In this document: positions 41,252 through 56,200 of the stretch, one piece after another
Numbering within the stretch: position 1 is the stretch's first letter
How the letters are laid out: each line of letters begins with the position of its first letter
Assembly: GCA_914767715.1 (NCBI GenBank)
Contig: OU612072.1
Location: 17,980,001-18,044,000, forward strand
Length of the DNA: 64,000 bases
Source: Membranipora membranacea
Lineage: Eukaryota > Bryozoa > Gymnolaemata > Cheilostomatida > Membraniporidae
Reading direction: 5' to 3'
Made by a program: the position numbers and the translations under genes
Notes under the pieces: model-generated
Databases searched by the model: none
Seen by the model: only the letters and a program-made list of their open reading frames with translations
Told to the model about the DNA's origin: nothing

Positions 41252-44200
41252 TTACACATCCTCTTTATTACCTCTGTACTGACGAGAGCTGGACGGGTGC
41301 TTATTGGGAGATCTGGTACTGTAAGGAGTTAGCCTGTGTGCTGATGTGCTGTGAGATCTAGGTGACTTACGGGACGGGTGGGGTGGTAGACCCCCTGCTC
41401 TCATGGGTAACATGGCCTGTTTAATTCTGGGCGGAGTTGTTGTAGCAGAATGTTTGACATTCTGTGAGGTTTCACGTAAAGCTGAACGGGAATCTTGACC
41501 TGTCTATAAACAAACAGTCACACATGTCAGTTAATGCTCTACATAATTCACCGATACTTAGATATTTACGGTCTCAAAAATATTTGTATATATCGCAACT
41601 TGTTGGAAGTACAAGCAAATGGAAGCCTCCACAGGGATCAGTCTGATTGAACATATTTGTGATCACACATTTTCTTACGATGACAAAAGATGCCTATTAA
41701 TAGCATAAGAAACAACTTTACTCAAGCATTGAACATTGATTAGATTTTAGGTATTGGGTAGTCCATTTTCCATCAGACACGATGAGAAAATAGTTAGGTC
41801 AGAATCAGAATCATGTTGGAGATCAGTTATTTAAAAGTTTGCCTAACGATTTGTAGGTGGAGGTAATTGGCTATTCACAATTAGTAAGATAATTCAAAAT
41901 TTCACTTGGACACCCATAATTTGACTTGATCCGTGTTCGAGCCAATTTGCCTGCATTTTCAGTCACTGATTATTTAGATAAATTGGATCAATGTGGCCTA
42001 CCTCAGTAGTAATGATACCCCTGACGAGATCTGTAGATATAGGTATATGTGGTGCTGCCGCACGTCTTGTAGTTGACCTCTCGGTGACCTCCTTATACTG
42101 TCTCTGCTGTCTCAGTGACACTGCTGCTGTCTTACGAGGAGGTGGAGAGTAAGACGTCTTCAGAGATCGAGCGAGGGCGGCAGAGGCAGCTACAGCGAGA
42201 ATATTATTATATCAATATTACACAGCAGCTAACAACATGGCACTTTATTCAGACTAACAGTGTTGGTAATTGTCCAAATTGAATTTTTGGGTTTACTTTT
42301 AATAAATTCAATCATTATCAAATAGTATGATGACACTTTTAACTTAAAGAATTTTTTACATCTTCAAGTATCTATTTACTCGCTTAGGTTCAATAAGTTC
42401 ATACAGCGACACAGAAGCAACATTGCTAGTAGCCTGTCTTGACGAGCTTTGGTCCGAACAAAGCTTGTCAAATACATAGATAGAAGCAATTACTGCTTTG
42501 TGAGTGTGACACAATCAGTTATGTTGGTAATTTTTTATGCAGTACATATTTTGGAGTTGTTTTTCCAACATCACAGAGCAAATAACAAAGATCCATAACA
42601 TTGGCTGATCTATTAGATGAGGGAGAACCCTCCCTGATTGGATCGATCAGCAGAGGTGCGGAGAAATCGATCATAATTACATGCAAGGTGAACTACAACG
42701 GAAAATCTCAGCCTTAAGTAACAAGAATAGGTAAATTTGGAGCAAGAAACATTTCATGTGGAATCAATAGGCTGTCAAATACACTCACCAGTCCTTGTGC
42801 TGCTATTTCTCGATGTGTTAGCTCTCAGTCTATGCTGCTGTCTGCTGCGGGGGCTGCCAGGTGAGCCCCGACCCGGAGAGCTGATCCTCAGTCTAGCAGT
42901 AGGTGAGTGTATGGGTGATATGTTAGGTGATCCTGCTATGATGTCATCAGAGTCAGCTTCTCTTTGCTGGCTCCGCCTCCTTACGGCATCGGCAGCTATC
43001 TTATATCTGTATAAGGGATAGAGTCATATATCCACATAGTACAGCTCAGTTATAAGTATGAGTAATTTGACAGTGAAGTTTGGCGAGCTATGCTGTTTGA
43101 TCAAACTTAACATTTGGCGAAAGTAACAAGTCACAGGGTCATGAGGTGACTATGCGCCGATCTCCCAATAAAACACACTAGTCAGGGAGAGACATTTATT
43201 TTGGCATTTTATGTCAAAGAAACACCTTCAACTCATAACAATATGTGAGGTGAAGGAAATACGATAGTAGGCTTACTTCATGCCCCGTGGATCGTTCTTA
43301 GCAAAGACTGTGGGAACTCTAACAGGAGCTTTTCTGTGTGAGGGTGGGCGTGTAGTCACCCGCTCTCTACTCTCCTCAGAGCTTTCATGCTCTAAGGCTC
43401 TGGCGTGTTTTGAAACCTTACAGGCTGTATGTAAATCAGCCAGACTGTCAGCGTGTGTGATCTTCTGTAGCTCAGCTCCACGGATCTGTAAAATAACAGC
43501 AACCAGTTAGATAGTCGGCCTCATAGACGGTGTTCACTGCCTTTCATCAATGAAGGAAACTCACGTTAGTAGAATGTTACGAGTTACCAAAACCAATGTT
43601 CTTTTGCTGTCCAAATATCTTTTAGATAATGGGGTTCACGTTGTTTTACCAACTTAGGACCTTAGACTAGGTACTGCAGAGACAAACATATGCCTGAACA
43701 GTTTGAATCAGCAAGGTGTGACCAGCTTTATTAGATAAAGCTTGTATATACACCATCTTTCCAGATAAAGTTGTTAGCGTAAAACTTGTATGCTTGTCTT
43801 TTAGAACTACATAAAAAGTTGGACAATCATAAACAGGTGCTATTTTTGCACTGAGACAGCATCGGTCCGAAAGTAACTATTGACTGTAGCTGAGGATCAC
43901 TAGAATTAGTCTGACACAAACAGTTTTGTTTACCTAATCAGTGCATGGTATAGGTATGCATGAACAGATAATAACAAGATAATAGATTATCGTGCCAGTA
44001 ACATTGGATGACTTACACTGAGACTAGTTTTAGCTGGGAGCGGAGGAGGCAAACCATCATTACCTCCAATCACTACTCTCTGATTGGTCAGCTGAGTCTC
44101 AACTTCCTTCACTAAAACAAAAATACAACAACCTTGTCAAAAATAACAGATTTCAAAACCGATTGGAACTGAACATTTGTTCAACACTTCGAAGGGTGAA

Positions 44201-47200
44201 GCAAATCTAACCCTTCATGTGCACTGCTGAGAGTAGGGTATGATGACGATATGATGATGTTTTTAAAATCTGGCCAAATTAAACATTTTTAGGGACAGCT
44301 ACAGAATTTTTGGATTAGCTACTTGAACAGAATCTTTATGACCTAATTATTTACAAGCTCGAAGCTAGCATACCAAGGGAAAATTTTCATTCAACCTGAG
44401 TTACTCTTCCACTTAATTACAAGCATTGAAATGAATATGAATAAATTTCAGTGCTTACAAGCTCCTGGAAGCTTCTACCTCACTTACCATTGACATCTCT
44501 GTGTTGTTGGTTGAGGCTTGTATCACTAGCTATACCGCTATCTGTACTAAGTAGTGATGACTTACTAGCCTTATTCTGATCGCCGATACTTACTCCGCTA
44601 TCACTGTGCGTTAGATTGTGTGTACTATTACCACTCAGTGCACTGTAATATCAATATAAATATTTAGTAAATCAAGTATCATCAAATTCAATTATGGTAC
44701 AGGACCTAACTTGAATACATGTCTTATAATAATGTATGGTAGTGAACTTAAGTGCTAGTTGAGACAACACCAAACATTTTTCTTCTCCCTAACAATGTAA
44801 AGAAGCTGAGAAAAACAAGGTTCTGTCTTTGGTGCACTTGGTTTTCCTCACTTTCCTATACCAGTAAAATCTCTAGACTTGTTTCAGGTTCCACATTTCA
44901 ACATTTGAAAAAATTCCTGTCATCTGGTGCTTTGCTCATAGAGTTGAAATTGTCTATAAACCGTTATCAAGTGCCTAGTATTATGGCCAAGCATTCATTT
45001 ACTACAGGGATCAAGGTATCCGAGCACTCTATTCCTACATTACTACTGAAGCATGAATACAGCTTCAATGCTTAAACTTTTGACAAGTTTTCCTCGGGAT
45101 CACGCCTTATTGAGTCCTACCGTTAATCTCATATCATATCATATCATATCATATCATATCATATCATATCATATCATATCATATCATATCATATCATATC
45201 ATATCATTTCATATCATATCATATCATATCATATAATAACATATCATATCATATCATATCATATCATATCATATCATAACATATCATATCATAACGTATC
45301 GTATCGTATCGTATCGTATCGTATCGTAACGTATCGTATCGTATCGTAACATATCATATCATATCATATCATATCATATCATATCATATCATATCATAAC
45401 ATATCATATCATATCATATGTAATCAGATATTATCATATATTATCACATCTGCCTACCTTGTAAGACTGCTGGACATAACGGCCCGCTTCTTATGAGGAC
45501 TCTCCACAACAGTAACTATAGAAGCATCAGACTTATTAAAGGCTATACTGGAGTTATTGCCTCGGTTCTGTAATACAGCAGTAGGGGAGTCCGTGCGGGG
45601 CGGGTCTGCTGAGCCTGATGTAGGAAGCTGACGGGCAGCCGAGCTTTTCACTGGTCTTGGTGGTCCTACAAGCAACAGTGTGAAATCTATCATTGACCGC
45701 GTCTATACATATTCCATTGAAAAATAGTTAGATCCAACTAACAATCATAATAAATGATTACAGCCTTTCCTTGTTTGATGCGCATTGATGGCACTATAAC
45801 ATTATTATCATTATATACTTTTATTGTAGAAATAGTGTAACCACCAAAGAGGAGTCAAGTATTTGTAGAAGGAGAAGTAGGCTGCTTCACACAGGCTTGA
45901 AATAGCTTGTAAACAATTACCCATCCTTACTTACTCCAAAACTTAGAGCTAACATTAAACCAATCCCTTACTAGCTAACATTAAAGGGCAACCAAGGTTT
46001 CAAACAACTTCTCATTGATGGCCATTGATTAATAGCAGATTGCACCTTCTGCATGGGGAAAAAGACAAAATATAATTCGGATGATTATTCAGCCAGAATT
46101 CTTGTAAAACATTTCTTCCATCAGGCACTCAAACTCAGCTAAAAGAGAATACCACATAGCAGTTTCCTGTTCCTGTTATTATTTAGCCTGTGCTCTATAA
46201 TTATTACAGCAAAGTCTTGGTTCCTCCCCTAAACTGAAGTGTTACCCAGCTTAGAGTCAGCAACTACTTTGAGTTTTGCATCGCGTAATGCACAAAGCTG
46301 ATGCTGCCCAGCACATTATTTGCTACCCATTAATGCATTGCTGCGAAACCTTGGTTGCCCTTTAAACCAATCCCTTACTAGCTAACTTAAACTATGAACT
46401 AACATTTACTCCTCTCCGGTATCCCATTCCTCATATTCTTCATGATGAATGGTTATTCAAACCAGGGAGTTGAAAAAACTCATTATTTAAAACAATCAGA
46501 TGCACATACTGCCCACTTACTCGCATCACTTCTGGGTGGCCTGCTATCTTTATGTGATGACCTGTGACCTCTATTGCTGTCTGGCTGACCTCTGACACTT
46601 GTGAATGTGGCTGATCTCTTAACTAGTCCTCTCTCACTGTTAGAGAGCTCATGCTCTGCTTGTACTGTCATGGCTGAGTGCTGTCTTGGCACTGATTGGT
46701 CAGTCTTGTCTTCACCGCTGTGTGATTGGTCAGAATACCTCTGATGTAAATGGTCATCACCATTAATGCTGTGGCGTGATTGGTCAGTCAATGAAATTGG
46801 GTCTGCATATAAATTAGAATGACGTCGCGCAACCATACCCAGCCTAGAGTCAAACGAATCATCAGCTGAAGTCTACAAAATAAGAATCAATTACATCTAT
46901 CGTCGGCCGGAGGAGAAGAAAGGATCAAACTGGATCTAACTGAAACTAGTATGGAACACAGATATCAACAATTTGAGTTACAGTTCAATGAATGATGTTT
47001 ACATTGTATTTTTGGCGGTGTTTTAGTAACGCTGTACAATCCATATGCTGCCTTTTCATTCTCATCACACATCCAAATTTAACAGAACCTCACAGACAGC
47101 AAGCTGATAGGTTTTAGATTATGAAGAAGCTCATACACCACTAACCATTCCACTTGGTTGGCTGCCTCTTCTTGATGAATGTTCATCTGTGTCCATCGAG

Positions 47201-50200
47201 TCTTGTGAATGGCTGGAGAACCTCAGGTGGGAATCAAGATCAGCCACGCAGTCCTGTGATTGGTCAGTTGAAGTAGAGGGTGGCCGCAATTGGTCAGCTT
47301 GTCTCAGTTTTGCAGCTGATAGGTTGATGAGCTCCATGTTACGATTAGTCATGATGCTCTCTGCATTCATAGGTTTACTAATCAATCCGAGGCTATCTAA
47401 TGGTACAAACGACAATATGTAATAAGTTAGGGGGAGGGGCAATTCTAAATTTAGCTCATTCTTAGTATTAATCTCCTCACAATTCAGCCCTACATAATAT
47501 AATTTCACATTTTTTGGACACTTTTATTGGCAGTCTATTTCATTCCAGTAGCCGAATGTTTTTTCGTATAGTGCCAAAATCAAAGGGGAAAAGGGAAACA
47601 GAAAGCTTGTGTATATAACCTTCCATTGCGCATGACTGTAAGGGTAATTTTAATAATACATTGTACTTGATAATCGAGCTCACACTAACCGTTAGACTGT
47701 AGGGAGTTGACACTACTGAGTGAGTCCCGCTGCTGCTGCTGCTGTACATTCACTCTGTTCAGTCCTGTAGTTAAGTGATTGGGTCGTCCTCTCTTTAATG
47801 GCCTGGTGGTCAACAAGGGAGATAATAAAGTAAAAATCATCATGAGGTGCACAAATTTGAAACTGAGGATGGGCAACTCCGAAATTAGATTGTAGCTGGA
47901 TAGGATAACCAGGGTATCAAAAAAATTTAAACTATCTCAGATGTTCTTTAAACATTTACATAAACCTGTTGGTGATAACACCTTTTTGGTCTTTGGGATG
48001 TCAACGATACGGCAAGATGCACTAGAGAGAGGTAGGTTTGGCCATATTTTGAAATTTTCAGAGAATACTACTTCGGAGAAAAATAAACAAGCACTGGCCC
48101 GACGATACTACATCTACAGTGCTAGAAAAACAAACAACGATATGATAACTGCGGTAGATTTAAAAGATATGGGACAGGCCGTCAATAAACCTGTATTATA
48201 CAAACAACTTGACGCCTTTTTTTCAAAATTTCATGAAATTGCAAGTAGACTGAGATTGATAAAAAGTAACTCAAATACAAAGGAGTTTATAAACTTCCAT
48301 TCAGCTCCCACAAACGAGTTGCCAACTGCTCCCCGTAAAAGCACAAACAACTCATCTCTTATCCCCCTCCCCGTCCCCAATAGAAGCGCTATCCATATAT
48401 TACCAATTACTATTGTTGTATACCTGGAGTCAGCTGACTTGGCTCTGCGTCTGAGAGAAACCTGCTGTTCTCTTCTCGAAGATCTCATTGTATGAAGTCT
48501 AGAGACTCTAGTACTGCTCTACAAATTAACAACAGGCACAAAGATTACAACAGAGATTGTTTTCTGATGAGAGAAGAAATCATCTGCGAGGTGAGGTGAG
48601 GTGTGTGTAAGGAGTTGTGAGCACCTAATATAGCATGTGACCAACTTCTACTCTTTCTACTAAGGTGTCAACATATGTTATACAGTAGCAGCTCCTTGAG
48701 TTATTAGAAAAGATAGAAGCTCACAAGCTAACTCTCCTGCACGTTGTATCTAGTTGAGCGATAGCACCTCAAGGCATGTCTAACCACGTCTAACTGACTG
48801 TATGATATTTAATGGAATTATCCTAGCGGTTCTATAAATAACATGCCAGTTCAAACTGGCCCAAGAACAATCCAGAGCGCCTGACATCAACTTATACAGA
48901 AACCAGGCCTAAACATTCAACATCAACTATATCAATAGTTATAATAAAAGATTCATAATAAAAGATTATAATGCATTCAATACTCTCAACCTCAAAGTAT
49001 ATTAGTTGAAAATAATCATTTTATTCATTATCACTGTTTGCCACATCCAAGAGGTTTTTATATTTGGAAGCTAGCACCTCTTTTTATCTGTGAGCGCCTC
49101 TGGAGAGTGAGAGAAAGAGTAATAAATTAAACGAACGCACCTGTACCGCCTCAGCTGTATAGTTAGTATGTACCATATCACCATCTCCTCCTCCTACATT
49201 GCCGCTGACAACATCTGACTGGTGCTGACTCATACCTGACTTTAGACTTCTCATCATATCCTCATTAGTGCTGCCTGTATAATATCATAATATTATAATT
49301 ATAATCATGTTTTGGTAACAATCCTATAATATTCCGGTATTTTCTATTTTTGTACATGAATAGTTCTTGAGGCCAGTATTTTAGACGGACTTTATTTGTG
49401 TCTGTGATATTATGATGAATCAATCAATACAAGAACCTTACCGGCAGCAGCAGCGGTTGTGTTGTAATTGTAAAATTGTAAATCACATTTTTATTAGCAG
49501 CTCTCCAGCTGTCCTTACAGGATATAGAAACATATACGCATGAAATTAAACTTTGTGCACCCCTGTACAAGGTATGAATGGCCAAGCCAGGCTAATGTAT
49601 GGAGAGCTCACCTCCATTAGAGTCAGCAGCGTCAGTAGTAGATTGATTATTGAGACAGAGAGCGGTAGGAGCTGAAGGTAATCTCTGTCTGACTAGGCAG
49701 TCTGTGTCATCATTATTAAATGCTAGTCTCTGTCCAACCATATCCTACAATAACACAAAATACAGTTATGATGTAATAATATTATGATTGACATGGTAAT
49801 TTAGGTTTGATGCTCTTCGTTCTGTAAGATTTTAAAAGGTGTAGCACATTTGGCACAGTGACCAGGACTGCATTTCGACACCAACATATTTACTGACACT
49901 AAATGACAGGAAGCTAAAAAAGTTAAACCAGAGATTCAATGAGTTGGATATAGTAATCAGACACTGACAAACTGTAGAAGGAAACACAGGAAGAGCCAAC
50001 TAGCACTAAACTATGTGGATCAAAAATAAATAAACAAATTATAAACAAAATTAAAATAATAATGAAATTACCGTGTTAGACATTGATAGGGAATGCCATT
50101 TTAGGGTCAGTAGTTCAATCTCCTTATTTTTTATAAACGACGCAAATGTGATGCAATTTTTTAACTGATCTCATACTTGAAAGATCACTGATATCTGAAT

Positions 50201-53200
50201 AAAATGAATTATATTATGGTGTGAGGAACTGAGTCTTTTTCTCAACTTTTATGATTGCTGAGTTGAAGACTACCCAGTGACCAATGCATGTTATAGTCAG
50301 GCAGTTACTTATGATAAAGTTAAGTCAGATTTGCATGGTAAAAAAATTCAATAGTATGAATCATTGATGGAAAGAGCACTGAATTTTTTTACTATAAAAA
50401 TCTGACACATTTTTATCATAAGTAACTGCCTAACTATAACATGCATTGGTCACTGGGTAGTCTCTAAGACTAAGTTAATACAGCTAGTTCCTATTTTCCA
50501 CTTACAGGAGTTTTATTTTTGCCTCCACTGAGACGTCTGATTAGTTTCTTAGTTTTACTTGAAGTCCTGGAATGTTTACCTCCTGACGCTCCTCCTCCAG
50601 GAGAGTATGACGGTCCAGCAGACATACTTCTGTAAATAATAATATAAGTGCTGCTGTAACTATAACCTCTCCATAGACAGCGGACCAAGTTTTTGGAGTT
50701 GCCTACTTAATATCAATGGGCACATAACTTTAAAATATAGGTACTAGAAATTGGCCAAGGTACTTTTGTCTAAATCTTAACAGCGAAACCACCATTAAAA
50801 TGTGGCAAATCTCTATAAATACGCTTATTCAGTAAGTTAGAGATATATATTTATATGTATAAGGAACCTTGTTCTAAGCAGAACAGGCCATCTTAGGACA
50901 ATAACATAAATAATAATAACAGATAATAACATAAAACTGTGCCATCAATCATCAACTAAGAAAAACAGGCATATGATGATAGTTTCGCACACTGACCGTT
51001 TCCTTCTAGAGAAGGGGCTGCGTAGACCGCCCCACATTTTCCTCTTACTAGGAGTGCTGACTCGGCTACCATCAGGATTATTACGACTAGAATCCAGAGA
51101 GACGCTCGTCTGATCGCCGGAGTGTGTGGAGCGAGTCGGAGAGTCAAATACGGCATCTGTAATATAACGATATAATATGTTATAAATAAAATAGCGGTGA
51201 ATATAATATCATAATATAATACATAATCACATTGCATATTATGTCATATGATAATATAATCTGTAACACAAAAAATATCAATGTATATGTAAGAAAAAAG
51301 GAACAATATGAAAACAGCACTTAGATAAGAGAAATTAACCTTTAATTCATTCAATAACTACTCCGTTATAAACCCTTGCGAGAGTTTCAATAAAATCTTA
51401 TCTTATCTGAATTAGTAGAAATAGTGAAATAGTGATATTTTGCAATGTTACTATAAAAGTTATACATTTAATGTATAACTTTTATAGTAACATTGCAAAA
51501 TATCACTATTTCACTATTTCTACTAATTCATTGATTTCATACCCTGATTTTGACTGTTTATCTACATATTATTTGCTTATTTGGTGACAATTCAGAGATA
51601 AAAAGCCTCAATTAGTCATCTCTGAGACATAGGGAACTCTATAAGCTGAGGGACAGGAGAAGTTTAACATGTCAATTTTTTAGAGGATAACAAACAATAC
51701 CTACCTGTACTCTGACACTTAGGGTTAATCTTCATCAGAGGAGTACCCAGTAAGCCTGACTGATTTATTATCGCTCTCCTATAAAAAAAAGAAACAATGC
51801 AAATGAATATTATAATTGAACATAAAACCTCCCGCACACAAAACATGTAAAATGTAAATTTTCAGCCTGCAGTTTAAATATATTGTGTTGCCAATTTCAA
51901 GCGGCTGTGATATTAAGAATATTCGCAGCAATATTTGCCTTATTGAACATTGAAGTTATCCGATACTACTCGTCACTAAATATATATATATATATCCTTT
52001 GATAAGCTCTCTCTTCGCCCACTATTTCTACAATGTACCCAAAACTACTTTTATTTTGTCTAAGAAAGGATTACGCGCATCTACCCCACACAAGCCACCT
52101 GCGCTTAAGGGGGCAGTTTAATACAGCGGACGACTAAGACCTTGTGTAAAAAAAAGAAAAGAAAGAATACTTTTGCTTTCTATTTTCCTGCCCTAAGAAC
52201 AGATCTGTACCTCTTATTATTAGACAGACCCTGCTGCTGATGATGGCTCTGGCTGACATTCTCCTGGCTCTGGTCTCCTCGTCTCCTTATTATCTGAGGA
52301 GTTACCTGTCCTGCTGATCCGCTGTCTACTCATCAAATAAGATAAGAGATATACATCACATAAGAGACACAGGGCACTGATACAGACGGTAAGGTAGATA
52401 GGCTTATACTGATACTGACATGATAATTATATGATCTTGTAATATTGTATCATGTTTCTTTTAATCAACTGAAGGTGCTGGTTGAAAAAATGACGGACTA
52501 GGCCTTTATCAGCTTGAGCACCTTAGATGATTCAAATGTGTAAGTTGTAATCACCAAAAAAAGACAATATTAACCAGAAACACTATGCCGACGGGTCCAG
52601 GACTTCATAAACAGGATGCTCCTCCAAACATCGATGTTTAGAATATTCCCTTCAGTAACGGACGTTAGGCATCACTTAACTCACCGTCAGGTCCTGCAGA
52701 CACAGGTCTGAATCCGAAATCGTCTGAGTCGTCCAGTATATTCAGATTATCAGGTACTGAGGCTGAGCGGCGTGTAGCTCGAGATCTTAAACGCTCGACG
52801 CTACGCCTGATACTACCCACAAACCCTGAAACAGATAAAGCAAAGGTCTGATACTACCAAGAAGCCTGAAAAAACCATACCGGCTTGCAACCCTAAAATC
52901 TTGTGTTAGTACCACTATAGATCTTTGGGAACATGCTTACATTCCCTAAACTGAGCAGCTTGGTAAAGTATATTTCCACTAAAAGTGAGGCATCGCTAGC
53001 AGAACGAGAATAATACAGTGATATAATTGCTGTTAACATAAAATACCGATGTTATTTTCTTCACAGAAACAGGTTTTATGGTGATCCAACACACTAGTGA
53101 TTGAACTGATCAACAGACCCCTTATAACCGTAAATAGTTACCAAACCTAGACCAGATATTATTTCAGATCTACATCACCATGTTTTATATTCACCTGAAC

Positions 53201-56200
53201 AAACAACATTAGTGTTACCCAAACACAACAGGGAACAGACAAGGTTACTGTCTAGAGATAATGGTTCCAGTAGAGGATGAACCTCAAACATATCTAACTA
53301 TCAAAGTTTAGTTTTGGTTGAAATTTAAGAACTAATATGTGTGAGAACAAAAAAGTTCAGTATTAGATTGGCGTAATCAAATTTATTGAATTGATTAATT
53401 TATCTAAGCTTGCCTGTCTAGTATCAATTGTTTTGCACTTGCAATAAATCATTGGTAGTCTGTTCAAGATGAACCTCGATTTGCTAGGTTAGATTGGTTT
53501 AGGTTCAAGCTAAGAACATGTCTGAAATGGTATTTGTATTTGTTGCGTTCGAAACCATAGGCCAATTTCAGTTTGTCCGATGGGCCAAGTGCACCAGTGG
53601 CTGGATTTCCTCATACTGCTGCACTTACTTTTTATTAACCACACTCACATCTGAGACTACACTATCATCATGTGGCTCTCTGATCGTTAGAGTCAATTTA
53701 GAACTAGTACCTAACATGTACCCACCCCTAATTAGTGAAATTAAACTCGGGTCGTCACACCAAATTCCTCAAGATGGTACTCATACTAATGCTCATGCTC
53801 ACTGATCAGAGATATACGTGCAATAGTATATCATGTTAACAGCATGTTTATTAACACCACGCACTGCGCACTGACAGAAGAGTCTATGTTATAACTACAG
53901 CTGTGAGAACAAACCAGCCCTTACCTCCTTTTGGCAGTCCTATATAATTTAAACATTAGGATTTGTGTAAGACAATGCGAGCATGAATATACAAGACAGC
54001 AACAAAAAGGACTAGAAACAACAGGTGGCATGTAAATTTTTGACAAACGCTGCATGAAATGGCACTTACAGGTAGAATAAATCAATTGAGAATATTTTAA
54101 GTAGCGGCACAAATTTGGAGTTGTCCTTTGCTTGATTTAAACAATGAGAAAACAACTTTTTTTATTCAGCATCAATTTCTCATCAAATCCATGTTTAGCC
54201 AACACCATAGACTCAATAATAAACCTAGACAGGATACTAGATGCAGCATTAGCGTTGAGGCAGTGAGGCGCTTGATTGTGGGCGACGTAATGACATTGGA
54301 AAGTGTAGACGCAATGTTGCTATCATTGATTTACTATCCACAATCCAGGTTTTTTGTAGATAACTTGATCAATTTTGATCGGATTTCAAGTTTGAAAATT
54401 ACAATAGATTTAGCAGCTTGCCGTGAGTAGCGTTTGATGCTTATTTTGTTCAAAAAATTTTGTTGCAGAAGATATAACGTCAAGTTGATAAGATGCTGCT
54501 GATTGATTGTAAAGCAAACTTCAAACTCAAAATCCGATCAAAATTGATCGAGTGATGAACAAAAAACCTGGATTGCAGAAATTAGGTGCCTCACTTCAGC
54601 TGTATATGTTGTCCTGTCTAGGTTTATTATTAAGTCTACGGCCGACACCAATACCTTACTAAAATAAGTTGTATGTTGTTCTTCAGAGGGTAGACTGGCT
54701 CAATAAGTTCATATCTGTTTCTTGAACCATCTCATTACTATGAAACTTTCCAGAGGGCAAAGATTCCTCATGTCAATCAATGGTATCAAACTTATAGTTA
54801 TGAATAATCTACACCCTAGTAACACTACCGATTCTGATCAGCAGTCAGAGCCACCGATAGGGTTACTAACCTTGTAGAGAGCCGCTTCTTTTCTTCTTCC
54901 TTAGAGACAGAGATCCTGTAGTGTTACTGCTAGTCTCCATACTAGAGTTACTTGCTCCTGCCGAGTCGTGAGCTTCTAGTGAGCGGAGCATTACTACCTT
55001 CTCTGTGATAGAAGGTGGGATCACTCCTACAACGCGACAAGTGAAAGGTGAAGTAGTGAACTAGAAACCCGAAATGCAAGTCTCTGGTTTTCACCTGGAC
55101 CCCTTCCCCCGGTTTAACTTGATCTGACCAGGAGTTTATTGTTATCAGTAAACCAACTGTTGTCATTTGCCATGTACTGGGACGTTTGTTGTAGTAAATT
55201 GGAGAGAAAAGCTTCTACTACTCTAGTGACAGAAAAGCTTTTCAAATATTTTGTTGTGTGAAGTAAGAAATTTTGAAAGCAGCAAAATTTACATTGTGAA
55301 TTGTAGCTTTTCAATTGGAAAAACTGCATGTTAACCCATACAAGGTAGCATACAAGGTAACATCATACCTTGAACCAAAATTGACTTATTAACCCGAATA
55401 AGAACACCACCGACCTACCTATATTGAGTACATTCTGTATACATATCTCCACAGCGGAGGTCTGCTGATGTATAACTTTACAGTTCTGTTTAGTCTGGAA
55501 TAGATTAGGGGAGAGACACACAGACAGATTGTGAGCGTCCATCCTGTTCTCCTGTAACAAAAAATAATCAGATATAGTTTAAATACTCAATAGGTTTCAC
55601 AACTTAACCCATGGCTTTATAAATATACATATTACACCTAAAAAATGGTTTCAAACTGAGGACAGAAGAATGTGAAATGTTGTACGCTGTATTTTACAGA
55701 AAAATATGACCTTGTAGTCGTTTTTTGATGGGTATTATTGAAATATTGTTTTATCATTTCCTAAATAGTTAACTTACATTAGAGCGCCTGCAATGCTAAA
55801 GTTATCTTGTCTTGACAACCAACGAAGCTTGTCAAGACAATCAAGTACAGGCCCTACACCCAAAAATTATTGGGAATAGATAAGACCTGATATCAGGACA
55901 AGGTAGACCTGAGGTTGCAAGGATCTGGAGCAACTCATTAAGATATTCTCCCAGATATTATCTCACGACTCATGTTTCCCCTGCCTGTCACAACCCAGGT
56001 TAGTACACACCACACAGCACAAATATACACAATAACTATCGCTCAACAAAAAAGAATCGAATTGTAGTGTTCATTTGACAGCAAAAGCTAAAGACACAGA
56101 GAAGAGACAGTTACCTTGGAGCATTGAGCGACATCAGCGAGTATCTCTAGTAGATATCTGAACACAGCCAGGTGCTCAGTTGGCATCAGAAGAGACAGCA

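Noticed and set aside
45053-45349. 98-codon frame of repeated ISYHI
   Set aside because: It is just the ATATC satellite read in frame; no gene evidence.
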